A DNA stretch of 64,000 nt, taken from the NCBI GenBank assembly GCA_946800325.1, contig OX326959.1, forward strand, positions 131,501 through 195,500, read 5' to 3'. Below are positions 34,200 through 43,724 of this stretch, one piece after another (the stretch's first letter is position 1; each line of letters opens with the position of its first letter). The notes under the pieces were generated by a model, which was given only the letters and a program-made list of their open reading frames with translations, was not told the origin of the DNA and did not search any database. The translations under genes were made by a program, and so were the position numbers. Source of the stretch: Luzula sylvatica. Taxonomy: Eukaryota; Streptophyta; Magnoliopsida; Poales; Juncaceae.

Positions 34200-34712
34200 A
34201 TTGATAATATTTTTCTCCAAATTTTACCATAACATGTTTTATGTTCTAAGTTAATATATTTAATTAACATGATAACTGAAACATGTTACCTATTAATTTA
34301 ATATGTAATTAACATCAGTTCGAATTCATAAATTCGAATCAACATTAATGAATTTTTAACGATATGTTTTAATTATCACGTTAATTAATTTTACGGCGGG
34401 TACATTTTGGAGTAAAATAAAATTTAATATCTTTTTACGCATGAACAGTAGATCTGATATTAATTTTTTTTTTCACTTTCCTCCAAAATGTACCCGTCGT
34501 ATTCTCCATATTTATAATATTGCATTTAATTAGCGTGATAATTAAAACATATAATTTAAAATTCATTAATATTGATTCGAATTTATGAATTCGAACTGAT
34601 GTTAATTACATATTAAATTAATAGCCAACATGTGTTAGTTATCATGTTCATTAAATATATTAACTTAGAACATAGAGCATTGTATAGTAAAATTTGATGA
34701 AAAATATTAATT
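34200..34712. repeat. Large foldback element, ~510 bp, arms ~200 bp
   Basis: The left arm from about 34203 (TATTTTTCTCCAAATTTTAC, then GTTCTAAGTTAATATATTTA and CGAATTCATAAATTCGAA) recurs inverted in the right arm down to about 34710. The arms meet at a short centre containing inverted copies of GGGTACATTTTGGAG (34400 and 34487). Another copy of the inner word lies at about 34797. A target duplication was not identified. The whole could form one long hairpin. Confidence 0.75.
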
Positions 34713-35009
34713 TCTCAATTTCCAACGGGATTTATAAACCCAAAAAAAAAAGACACGCATTAATTAAATGTAATTGTACGAATATGAAAAATACGGCGAG
34801 TACATTTTGGAGCAAAGTAAAATTTAATATTTTTTTTCTTCGATAGACTAATTTCATGAATCTTATGCATTTATCGACATCATTATATTTGCAAATATGT
34901 CATGATTATATTAATTTAATTCAAATGCACGCGCCAATTCGCGCACGAACTATTTCTATTTAAATAAATTATATAAAAGACATGCAAAAAAGAGGTATGA
35001 TGTCCCGCG

Positions 35010-35032
35010 CAATTGTGCGGGGATAAAGCTAG
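35010..35032 (+). mobile_element. Helitron-like 3' terminus (family 1)
   Basis: TCCCGCGCAATTGTGCGGGG forms a GC-rich hairpin (CCCGC-CAATTG-GCGGG) in AT-rich DNA. It is followed after 7 bases by CTAG and then T at 35033, the layout of a Helitron 3' end. The matching 5' end was not found, so only the terminus is annotated. Confidence 0.55.
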
Positions 35033-35122
35033 TAAGATTATATTGTAGGTATGATATCGACGGTGAAAAGTAAAACATATGTTAGAAAAGTGAGATGAAT
35101 AATAGTAATATAATAATAATAA

Positions 35123-35613
35123 TCTCCCCTCCCATTAATTTTTGAATACTTGACATATGGTGAGGCCACGGCACCCTTTTACTGTTCAACCCGTACTGTT
35201 CACTATTGTACTGTTCATTCCGTTACTGTTCATTCAGCTACTGTTCATCCCGGTACTGTTTATTTTTTTTTTTGGAATTTTATTTTATTTGACGTATGTC
35301 TTGTGTTCTAAATAAAATATTTGAATTTTTCATCGTATTAATAAAAATAATTTGTATACTATAATTTTACTGTTAACAAAATACTATTCACACAAATACT
35401 TTTTGTTAGCCTGAGCTGGTATTATTATTTTTTTTGGCTTATTATAACTGTTTTGATTGGTACCAAGCTGCGTTTTTTTGTGCTTATTATAATATTTTTG
35501 ATTCGTACCAATTCTAAATATATCAAATAATATATAAAATTATTACTTTTGCTTATTATATTATTTCTTATCAAATAATATACCCCGCAGCGAAGCGCGG
35601 GATATTGTCCTAG
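35123..35613 (+). mobile_element. Non-autonomous Helitron, 491 bp (family 2, copy 1)
   Basis: It starts TCTCCCCTCCCATTAATTTT after an A and ends with the hairpin CCCGCAGCGAAGCGCGGG (35584-35601), a short spacer and CTAG, followed by T. There is no TSD or TIR, as expected of Helitrons inserting between A and T. The 5' part holds five spaced copies of TACTGTTCA or close variants (35200-35265). It matches the element at 56995-57797 from end to end. No Rep/helicase ORF. Confidence 0.82.
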
Positions 35614-35663
35614 TATATATAATTTGGAAAGTATACCGACATGACTACTGACGTGGTAAGATA

Positions 35664-36402
35664 AGTGTTCTAAATATTACTGAAAATATCACTGATACGG
35701 ATTGGTACGTCGGTTTCATATTTCTAATCAGTGTATTTTCGTTACGATATGTCCCGTATCGGTTGAGTAAATCGGTCGATCGATACATGAACCGATATGG
35801 GTCGATATGAACCGATATTGGACCGGTTTGAGCCGATTTGGATTTAAAACATAATTTATTTTGAATATTATTTTGGATTGACCCATCTTTTAACAATATT
35901 TACATTAATATTTTTTGTCCAATTCTTTTCATCTCTTTATTTTTTTTCTCAGATACGTGAGAGTGTATTTTTACTTCTTCTAACTTGAACTTTCACGATC
36001 AAGAAAAACCCACATCAATTAGGATTTGACATCAAATCTCATTCTTTCTCCTTTCATTGGGGTATCTGCATTTACAACCGATGATTAATAAACACGATTT
36101 CGTGATTTAGTTTATTGTATTATTTATGAATTTTATGTTATAATTTTAAATGTACCTTTAGTTTAAATTGAAATTTATGTTGTATTGTTGAATTTTGAAT
36201 TAGAGAATTAATCATGTGAAATTTAAATTAGTTTAAGAAACTTAATATAAATAATGTTATAATATTTAATGTAATATATTAATGTTAAAAAGTACATAAC
36301 CGTTATATCACTGATATTTTCCGTCATGAATTCGCTATGTCAGTCATATTTCTTATCGGTGACCGATCGATCTGTAAGCGATATACGATATATGTATCAT
36401 TG
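35664..36402. repeat. Element rich in CGATAT/GATCGAT words, probable hAT-like relative
   Basis: The terminal thirds are built of variants of CGATAT, ACCGATATGG, CGGTCGATCGATAC and GATATACGATATATG. The word GAAAATATCA(C/G)TGATA occurs near the left end (35684) and inverted near the right (36313). The middle is AT-rich. This is the design of the elements at 24311 and 41947, but no clear 8-bp TSD was found, so the boundaries are approximate. Confidence 0.5.
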
Positions 36403-38212
36403 GTTTAGTTGATTAAGAGGAGAGAGTAATATACTAATATATGAATTGACATATCGATACGTATGTTAGGACTCGAATGAAGGAAGGAGTGTTTTGTTTT
36501 AAGTTTTAATAATTATTATTACATGAATATGAATATGAAAAGAGAGGATTTATTTAAAGTTAAATCGAAGGAAGAAAGGAAAATTCGTTCGTTCGTTCAC
36601 ATTAGTTTCACACTGCTTTACCGAAACTTGCCAAACCACACATCATTTTCTCAACAATATAATTAATTAATGTCAAAAGAGTTGAGAAAGATGAGTTTGT
36701 CATTTTGTCAACAATATTATATTATAATTATTAATTATTAATTATAATCTAATCTAATAAGATAACTTTACACGATTGTTAAATCCGTGGAAATGGAAAT
36801 GGAAATGGATGGGCCTGAGAAAATAATAATTAGTTAGTTAGGCTTTGTTTATTTATGTTGGAAAATGACAAAACTCAACTCAGTACTCACAGCACACTAC
36901 AGTACAGACAGACCGTCCACCATTACATTTTGGCCCGAACTTTTATATTATTATATTAACGACCCAAAATATAAGTCTTCAAATAAGTGACGCAGTAAAG
37001 AAGATAAGATAACAAAAAATAATTACAAGTTCAAGAAATCCAAGATAAGATAAGATAACAAAAAAAATATATACTATGCTATTATGCTACGCCTCTCTTG
37101 GTGGAAGGAACTGATACCATGCACATTTAATCGAAAAATAATTAAGCAAAAAACATAATTATAAAATAATTTAAAATCATATGTGACTTTTTATTTACGT
37201 CTTAAAAGTTAACAATAAAATTTTATATATTTGAAAATATCAAATATTAGTTGTGTTTAACATTATATTTTTTTTTTCAAAATTTTAATGCGATTTTTTT
37301 AACAAGAACACAACTACAACCTTCTTAGTGTTATTTGGGTTTTAAAAATGATAGTTTTACAAATACTAATGATAGTATTTAAATCCAATTACGTAAATAT
37401 AATTATTTTGCATTGTATTTTTTTATATTATTTCTCCGTAAATCCAAGTTCGAATTTAAATGAATCCTTTTTTTGGATTTTTAAAATTATAGTTGTAAAA
37501 TACTACTACTAATTAATATTTATTTTAAAAAAATATATAATTTACATTATTTTTTTTAAAGATATGAACAAAGGATGTATTGTATTTCTAAACAATATAT
37601 GATACATATAAAATGACACTACACATAACTAAAATATATATAATACATTTAAGAATGTGTATTTCATAATATAATATAAATATAGATTATACTTTAAAAA
37701 TATATTTTTTAGTCAAGAAATTAATATGAAAAAAAGGAATCGAGTAGCATAAATCACTTCTCTAAATAATATAAAAAAGTTCAAAAATAGGTAAGTAAAA
37801 ACGTGAGCGGACACGCTCTTGTCCAATGGCCACCGGACAAGTTCCGGACCATAAAAAAAACATCTTTTTTAAGTTTAAAAAACAATGCAAGATATTTTGT
37901 ACTAGTAAAAAAATAAAAGATATCATAAATATCATTAAAAAATATAAAAAAAATATATCACGTATGCAAAAATGCAATTAAAAAGGTATCATGTATTAAG
38001 TATTTGTTTTTTCATATGTTACACATAGATTCTCCAAAATAACAAATAATATTATAAGTAAGTAACACTGTAAATTAGAAAATATTATACTATTTAACTT
38101 TTATTTTATGGTTGCAATCATCAACTATGACATTTTATAATTATTTGTGCAGTAATAAAATTATGAAACGATCTCAGAAGAGGAGAAAAGATGTAACCTG
38201 GTAAAATATTGA
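36403..38212. other. AT-rich intergenic DNA, no gene seen
   Basis: Mostly AT-rich with short local duplications (AAGATAAGATAACAAAAAA near 36999 and 37043; GGAAATGGAAATGG at 36790). The ORF at 37762-37977 is Phe/Ile/Leu-rich from AT-rich DNA and is not supported. Confidence 0.4.
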
Positions 38213-39032
38213 GGGCTTGTTTGGATGCAATAGTTTTTTCTAGTATAGGATGATAAATTTCTAGGGATTGAGATTGTGAAAATTGAAATCCTATAAAAAG
38301 TTTACTAATTTATGTTTGAATGTAATTTAAGGAATCTTATTTAAGTGTTGTTTTAAGAAATGTACTTGTATTATTTTATTTACATAATATACTAACTATA
38401 CTATACTATACTACAATACAATACAATAGCATAATATAATATAAAATACAAAATAATATAAATATAATATAATTTAATGTATTATTATATAATATAATAT
38501 AATATATAATATTATAACATCACATTGCAATATAATATAGTATAATATAATATAAAATAATATGATATAATATAATATGGCATGACACAATATAATATTA
38601 TATGATGATAATATATTTAAAACTTATCAAAGTTATTTAATAATATATTTATTATCTTGAGTATTTTATCGTCATAAAATAATTTTCGTACAAAAGATCT
38701 AACTATCACTATTAAAGACATGAATTATTTTCATGTAAGATACAAAAATCTAACTATCTTTATCAACATTTAGTTTAGTTAAAATGAACAAAAAAAACAA
38801 ATAACACTATACAAAACAAATAACCGTGATTATTGATGATAATGAGTAAAACAAATAGCACGGATATATAAATATTCACCTCAAACAAAATAATTGAACT
38901 TTAGCCCAAAAAAAAAATCAATTAAAAATTGATAACATATGGGCTATGAAAATTGGAGGCTTGGAGCATTTAGAACATAGAAGTTATTACTTATTACTTA
39001 TTAGTTAATGCATTTAAACAGAATAAAAACTG

Positions 39033-39095
<63 letters not shown>

Positions 39096-39328
39096 GCCTC
39101 GGTAAAAGAGAGTGATTATTAACCTTTTCTAAACTGAAATAAACTGAGCAAAAAGTCAGTTTTTTTTTTGCTAGATTTTGTATACAAATTTTCTTTAAAA
39201 TTCCTTACCTAAATATTTACTAAAATATACTAAAATGAATCCAAACAAACATTAGTAATTTTAATTTATTTGTAAATCTTTCCTAAACTACATATTACTT
39301 GATACTTCCTCGTGATCCAGACAAGCCC
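38213..39328. mobile_element. Possible PIF/Harbinger-like TIR element, ~1.1 kb
   Basis: The left end GGGCTTGTTTGGATGCAATA and the inverted right end GGGCTTGTCTGGATCACGAG match over 14 of 15 bases. The word GGGCTTGTTTGG is typical of Harbinger/Tourist-type ends, as known from plants. A 3-bp TSD cannot be read with confidence. The interior is AT-rich, with ATAAT runs (38390-38600) and a (GA)n run, and has no transposase ORF. Confidence 0.5.
39036..39093 (+). repeat. Microsatellite (GA)n, ~58 bp
   Basis: A pure GA dinucleotide run inside the possible Harbinger-like element. Confidence 0.95.
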
Positions 39329-39819
39329 TAGTCTATTCAATACTTATAAACTTATTATTAAATAAAAAAATAAAAAAATTAGTTTAATTTAGGCAAAGAT
39401 AATAATTAAAAATAGGGAGCTTTTATGATAGGTCAATTTTGCAAAAAGGGTATTTTCGGTATATACATATTTAACAAAAATTACAAATTTTATGCCTCCA
39501 TTCAATTTATAATTGGACTCTCCATTGATTGTGTATTTAATTTGTTACATCCTCTTTATACGATATTTACCAAAAATAGATTTCCCTAATTTAATTATCA
39601 TTTTGTAACTTTACTACACAAATGGAAATGCACAGCACCCTGAAAAAATAAATGCATCGAAAAAATACAAACTGATTGTAGAAATGTCTCCATTCAATTT
39701 TATGCCTCCATTCAATTTAGGCAAACACAAACTGATTGTAGAAATGTCCAACAGAAACTATGCATTTCAATCAACAATTGTAAACACAAATAAATGCATC
39801 GAAAAAATAAATATGATTA

Positions 39820-40300
39820 ATAGACAAAGAAAAAGACGAGGAAAAAATTATGTTAGAATTGAAAATTTCCCAAATAAGAGACTTATTCCCAGACTACGGC
39901 AAAGGTTTTCTCGCAACATGTCTAAATATTTATAATTATAACCCTGAAAAAATAATTCAACACGATTTAGAAGGAACCCTTCATAAAGATTAAATTTCCC
40001 TCGATACCACTCTCGAAGAAATTCGACCACGAAACCCTAAACCCAATCCCACTATAAAGGACAAAGGAAAAGCTATTTGGGTACCGGAACTGGTACCGAA
40101 ACAAGATTAAGCGATGGGTAAAACGGTAATTAACCAATCCTCCTCTTCTTCATCCTCGGGTTTTATAAACTATTCACCGTCATTACTGGCACAACAACCT
40201 GTACAAGGGAGATTCACTCGAAAAAATAATGAAATTGCCCCTGATTGAAAAACATTAGATTCAATAATCGAAAAATCAGAGATTATATCAAACATACTCA
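39820..40300 (+). pseudogene. ASCC2: Fragment of an ASCC2-like gene (CUE domain), broken by stops
   Basis: In the frame of TTG 39859 the translation reads ...MLELKISQIRDLFPDYGKGF, then LATCLNIYNYNPEKIIQHDL and EGTLHKD before a stop at 39991-39993. It continues in the same frame with SLDTTLEEI..., KDKGKA and a Ser-rich run. Further stops are at 40108-40110 and 40246-40248. This matches the CUE domain and following linker of plant activating signal cointegrator 1 complex subunit 2, known for ubiquitin binding in ribosome quality control. The frame is unbroken for about 400 bp, but three stops make it a pseudogene. It lies inside the Mutator-like element, so it was probably captured. Confidence 0.75.
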
Positions 40301-41946
40301 TTACACCATATGAAAATCGAAAAATCAGACATTATATTCAACAAATCAAGTCAAGACGGATATTCAGAATATGGACACAGATTCTCTCGGTGAACTTTTG
40401 TTGGACGATAATTTATCTTTTTAGTTGAGTAGGTGGTAGTAGTCAATTAGTCGTGGCATGAAACAAGAAGCATACATGATATTGGTCATGACGGGAAAAA
40501 ATAGAGCAAGTTTAAAGGCAAAAGTGAAAATTGGATTTGAACAACAAAATTAAGAGAAAAATACAACTCAGTGTCTAATTTAGAAAAGAAGACAACAAAT
40601 TAAGAGAAGAATGCAACAAAATTGAGAGAGAGGATAAAAAAACAAATCTAACTTTGCAAAAAGAGGAGCTTGCCGTAAAGAGAAGAAATGAAGCAACACA
40701 ACTTCTGGCTGAGAAAAGAAAGAAAAACGACGATGAGAAACAAACCTAGCTTTTTTGGTTATGAAGTGTTTTGGCGATGAAGGTGAAAGAGAAGGCCGAG
40801 AGGGACTGTTAATTTCTCCCGCCAAACTTTTTCATTCCCGCTTTTGTGATTCTTGGACTTTCGACGAGGGTTACCAATGCTGTAATAAGATAGTCTGTGG
40901 AAGATACAACTACAGCAATACACCAACTACTATAGTCCAAACACAAACATTAGGCCAATTGCAGCAATTCATACTACTAACTGCCCTAATTACACTCATC
41001 CAAACACGATATACTAGTCCCTCTTTTAACGTCTCTCTCTGATATGATCTGAGCTCTCCTAACGTCTCCACCTCTCTCTGTCCATCTCGTCTCCCTCTCT
41101 CACTGGACGCCATCCTCTCGGTCCATTTCGCCTCCACCTCTCTCAGTTCATTTCGCCTTCAAAAATATCATGGATAAAAACTTTCAAAAACTAACATGAT
41201 TTGTTTACAAAACTCAACACAATTGAATAACTATCTGAAATATATTAGCATGATTGATCTCCAATTCCTAATAGGATTAATTTCCAATTACAACACTCAT
41301 CAGCATTTCATCGAACACATAAAAGGTTTAACTTTGGAAAACAAAAAAAATTCAAGATTGTTTACAAGATCAATTTCACAAATTAACATACATTGCTGAT
41401 ATTTTTGCATTATGAAAATAATCCAAATTGTGCAGAAAGTCCTAAATTGTAAATTTTTTAAGCAGATCAAACGTGATGGAATTAGAGATGAATAAATGCA
41501 CCGGTTGTGATTCACGGTGAGGGAGAGAGAAAGAGAAAGCTTAGTTTCATGTTTACGCATAAATAGAAATCTTAGATTCCTTTTTACGCCGAGAGATTCG
41601 TGGTGATGAAATTCACAGGGGGCGAAGCTTCATGGACCGAGAAGATTTGTGTGACGTGCGCCAATGCCTCGATTCGAGGTCGATGTATGTGTTTGCGTGC
41701 CGTTCATGTTGAGCTTGTGCGGCAAAGGGAAGTGAGATAGAATGGAGAAGAAGGCTACCGAAGAGAGAACTCTGGCGAAGGAAGTGAGAGAGATCCGGAG
41801 TACTGGAGAGAGAGAGATGGAGAGGGTTAAATGGATTCATGAATTTATCTTTTTACCCTTAATACTTGGGTCTATGGTGAAGTTTGATAAAAAAAATCAT
41901 GTTACCAGATCCAATTACAGTCCTTGGATCAACATAAGAATTTAAA

Positions 41947-42516
41947 CTATGTTACGCGGATACTCCAAAAACGCCGAAGTATCCTGAGGATACGGGTATC
42001 CGATACGGATACGGGTGCGATACGGCTGCGATACGTATCGGATACGCCACGTGGAGTATCCGAATTTTTTAATATTATTTTTTTTCGGATACGGCGGGGA
42101 TACGGCAGGATACGGCAGGATACGGCTGGGATACGTTTAGGATACGGCTGGGATACTCCATTTAGGATACTTCGGCCCAATATATGTTTTGGCCCATAAT
42201 ATTTTTAAATAATTTGTATATGATACTTCTAGGATACTTCTAGGATACTTCTAAAACTAATTTTAGGATACTTCTAAAATAATTTAAGATAATTTTATGA
42301 TACTTGTATTGTTATGTTGATTTTTTTTATTGTCATGATATTTAATTTAAAAATATTATTTAATTTATTATTTATTTATTTATTATATATAATATAAATA
42401 TATTAAAATAATAACTATATAGCCGTATCCGTATCCGTGATTTTTCAAAAATTGCCGTATCGCCGTATCCGTATCGTATCGGATACGATACCCGTACCCG
42501 TATCCGTGCAACATAG
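41947..42516. mobile_element. 570-bp hAT-like non-autonomous element built on a GGATACGG word, nested
   Basis: The left end CTATGTTACGCGGATAC and the inverted right end CTATGTTGCACGGATAC are flanked by a perfect 8-bp repeat AATTTAAA (41939-41946 and 42517-42524). The terminal two-thirds consist of variants of GGATAC(GG): about 20 copies on the left, then GGATACTTCTA repeats (42180-42265), and inverted CCGTATC copies on the right. The middle is AT-rich. It lies inside the Mutator-like element, so it is the younger insertion. Apparent ORFs rich in Arg-Ile-Arg and Asp-Thr are produced by the repeat. Confidence 0.88.
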
Positions 42517-42597
42517 AATTTAAATCATGATCATCCAATTCAAAAAAGGTCTATGATAAGCAAAATTGGGTATATCATAGAAGTTCCCTTAAAAATA

Positions 42598-43250
42598 TGT
42601 TTTCTGTTACAAGTGTGTCCATACATTTGTTGGATACAGCTTTGAAAATGATTTTGATGTCGATTCAATAATTCATACAAAATAAGTTTCGCTTAAATAT
42701 TTAAAAAAGGTGACATATATGTCCTACAAGAATATGATTTTCAGTCTCCTTTCGTACAAAGAGGAATGTCATGTATATCTCCAAGAAACCTGAAATGTTT
42801 AATTATATTATTTAAAAAATAAAAAACAAATATGTGTCTTAGAAATTTAACAAAAATAATTATTTCAGACATATCCTTGAAAATATAAAACATCATCAAT
42901 TAGAAAAAAGGACAATGTTAGATACAATACAACATGTACTGAAATATTAAAAATAAACTTATTAAAATAGGATACTACATATAATATAATATAATTCAAT
43001 CTTAAAACTAAGAAGAATATGGATTATATTAGTCACTCCTAAAACTTAATATAAATATAAATAATAAAAGTGCAAAGATTTATTATTTGGAGCTCAATAG
43101 ACAATAAGCTGCCATCTGTTAGTAGCCCCACTCCAATTTGATGAATTTTAAAATTAAAATTAAAATGGTCTTAATTAAGAGTTCCATCAACATTAATCCA
43201 ACATAACATGCTATCCATTTCCAAAGTCTTCTTTCATTCCTCTCTCTCTC
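42598..43250. other. Intergenic and promoter of the gene at 43302
   Basis: AT-rich DNA with no gene. From about 43140 the sequence becomes CT- and AAG-rich and is probably the leader of the next gene; an (AAG)n run lies at 43273-43298. Confidence 0.4.
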
Positions 43251-43301
43251 TCTCCTCCTCTCAAACAACAACAAGAAGAAGAAGAAGAAGAAGAAGAAAC
43301 C

Positions 43302-43724
43302 ATGAATAGCAGCAGCTATTCCAAGATCACCGAAAAACATGACGACCACACGATCGACATCCCCTCCTCGCAAAAACACCCAAATTCTCCACCTCAAAAA
43401 CACCCAAATCTCGAGCTGAAAGAAACCGAGCGGAAATCTCAAGATCCTGTGATGCTTAAACGAAATTATTCCACCACATCGCAAAGATTCAGAGCTGATA
43501 ATAATGCTAATAATAATAATCCAGACATGAAATGTATGATGAGAAGAGCATTTTCTATGAGAAAAGCCTCTTCCACTGTTGGAGATGGCTACTGGAGGAT
43601 CCAGGAAAACGTCGGTACTGGAGAGGATGTTGATGGAGACGACCCGCAGGAAAAGGATCTCATCAAGGCCAAACTTAGCAAGAAGAAAAAGATTATTAAA
43701 GCTTGGAAAAAACTCTTTGGTTGA
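43302..43724 (+). CDS. Small basic plant protein of unknown function, 140 residues
   Basis: A single-exon ORF from ATG 43302 to TGA 43722-43724. It is hydrophilic and disordered-looking, without signal or membrane segments. Central residues MKCMMRRAFSMRKASSTV, followed by GDGYWRI, and a C-terminal Lys-rich end (KKKKIIKAWKKLFG) resemble an uncharacterised plant family of short proteins with an AFSMRR-SSS / YWRIHD core and a KACKRLFG-like tail; I give no function. The Arg/Ser core could be a phosphorylation site and the Lys tail could be a nuclear signal. The leader has (TC)n and (AAG)n runs immediately upstream. A 247-residue minus-strand frame overlaps it, but its Phe/Arg-rich runs come from the same repeats. 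Confidence 0.7.
   Translation: MNSSSYSKITEKHDDHTIDIPSSQKHPNSPPQKHPNLELKETERKSQDPVMLKRNYSTTSQRFRADNNANNNNPDMKCMMRRAFSMRKASSTVGDGYWRIQENVGTGEDVDGDDPQEKDLIKAKLSKKKKIIKAWKKLFG

Larger units (their letters stand above)
39415..42588. mobile_element. 3.2-kb Mutator-like element carrying gene fragments (Pack-MULE)
   Basis: The left end GGGAGCTTTTATGATAGGTC and the inverted right end GGGAACTTCTATGATATACC are followed on both sides by CAATTTTGC. A perfect 9-bp direct repeat TTAAAAATA flanks the element (39406-39414 and 42589-42597). There is no transposase. Inside are an ASCC2 CUE-domain fragment (39820-40300), a second gene-like segment (about 40560-40740, reading EELAVKRRNEATQLLAEKRK, a coiled-coil-like word), a CT-rich leader-like stretch (41020-41160) and a nested hAT-like element (41947-42516). 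The TIR resembles that of the MITEs at 10543 and 12699. Confidence 0.85.

Noticed and set aside
39684..39935. 83-residue ORF as a gene
   Set aside because: It is in a different frame from the ASCC2-like translation and spans shuffled duplicated DNA inside the Pack-MULE.
40580..40825. Minus-strand 81-residue ORF starting MAGEINSP
   Set aside because: It lies inside the Pack-MULE, opposite a better coding-like plus-strand stretch, and becomes low-complexity (Phe/Leu/Cys) towards its end.
41924..42199. Arg-Ile-Arg/Asp-Thr-rich ORFs on both strands
   Set aside because: They are readings of the GGATACGG repeats in the hAT-like element.
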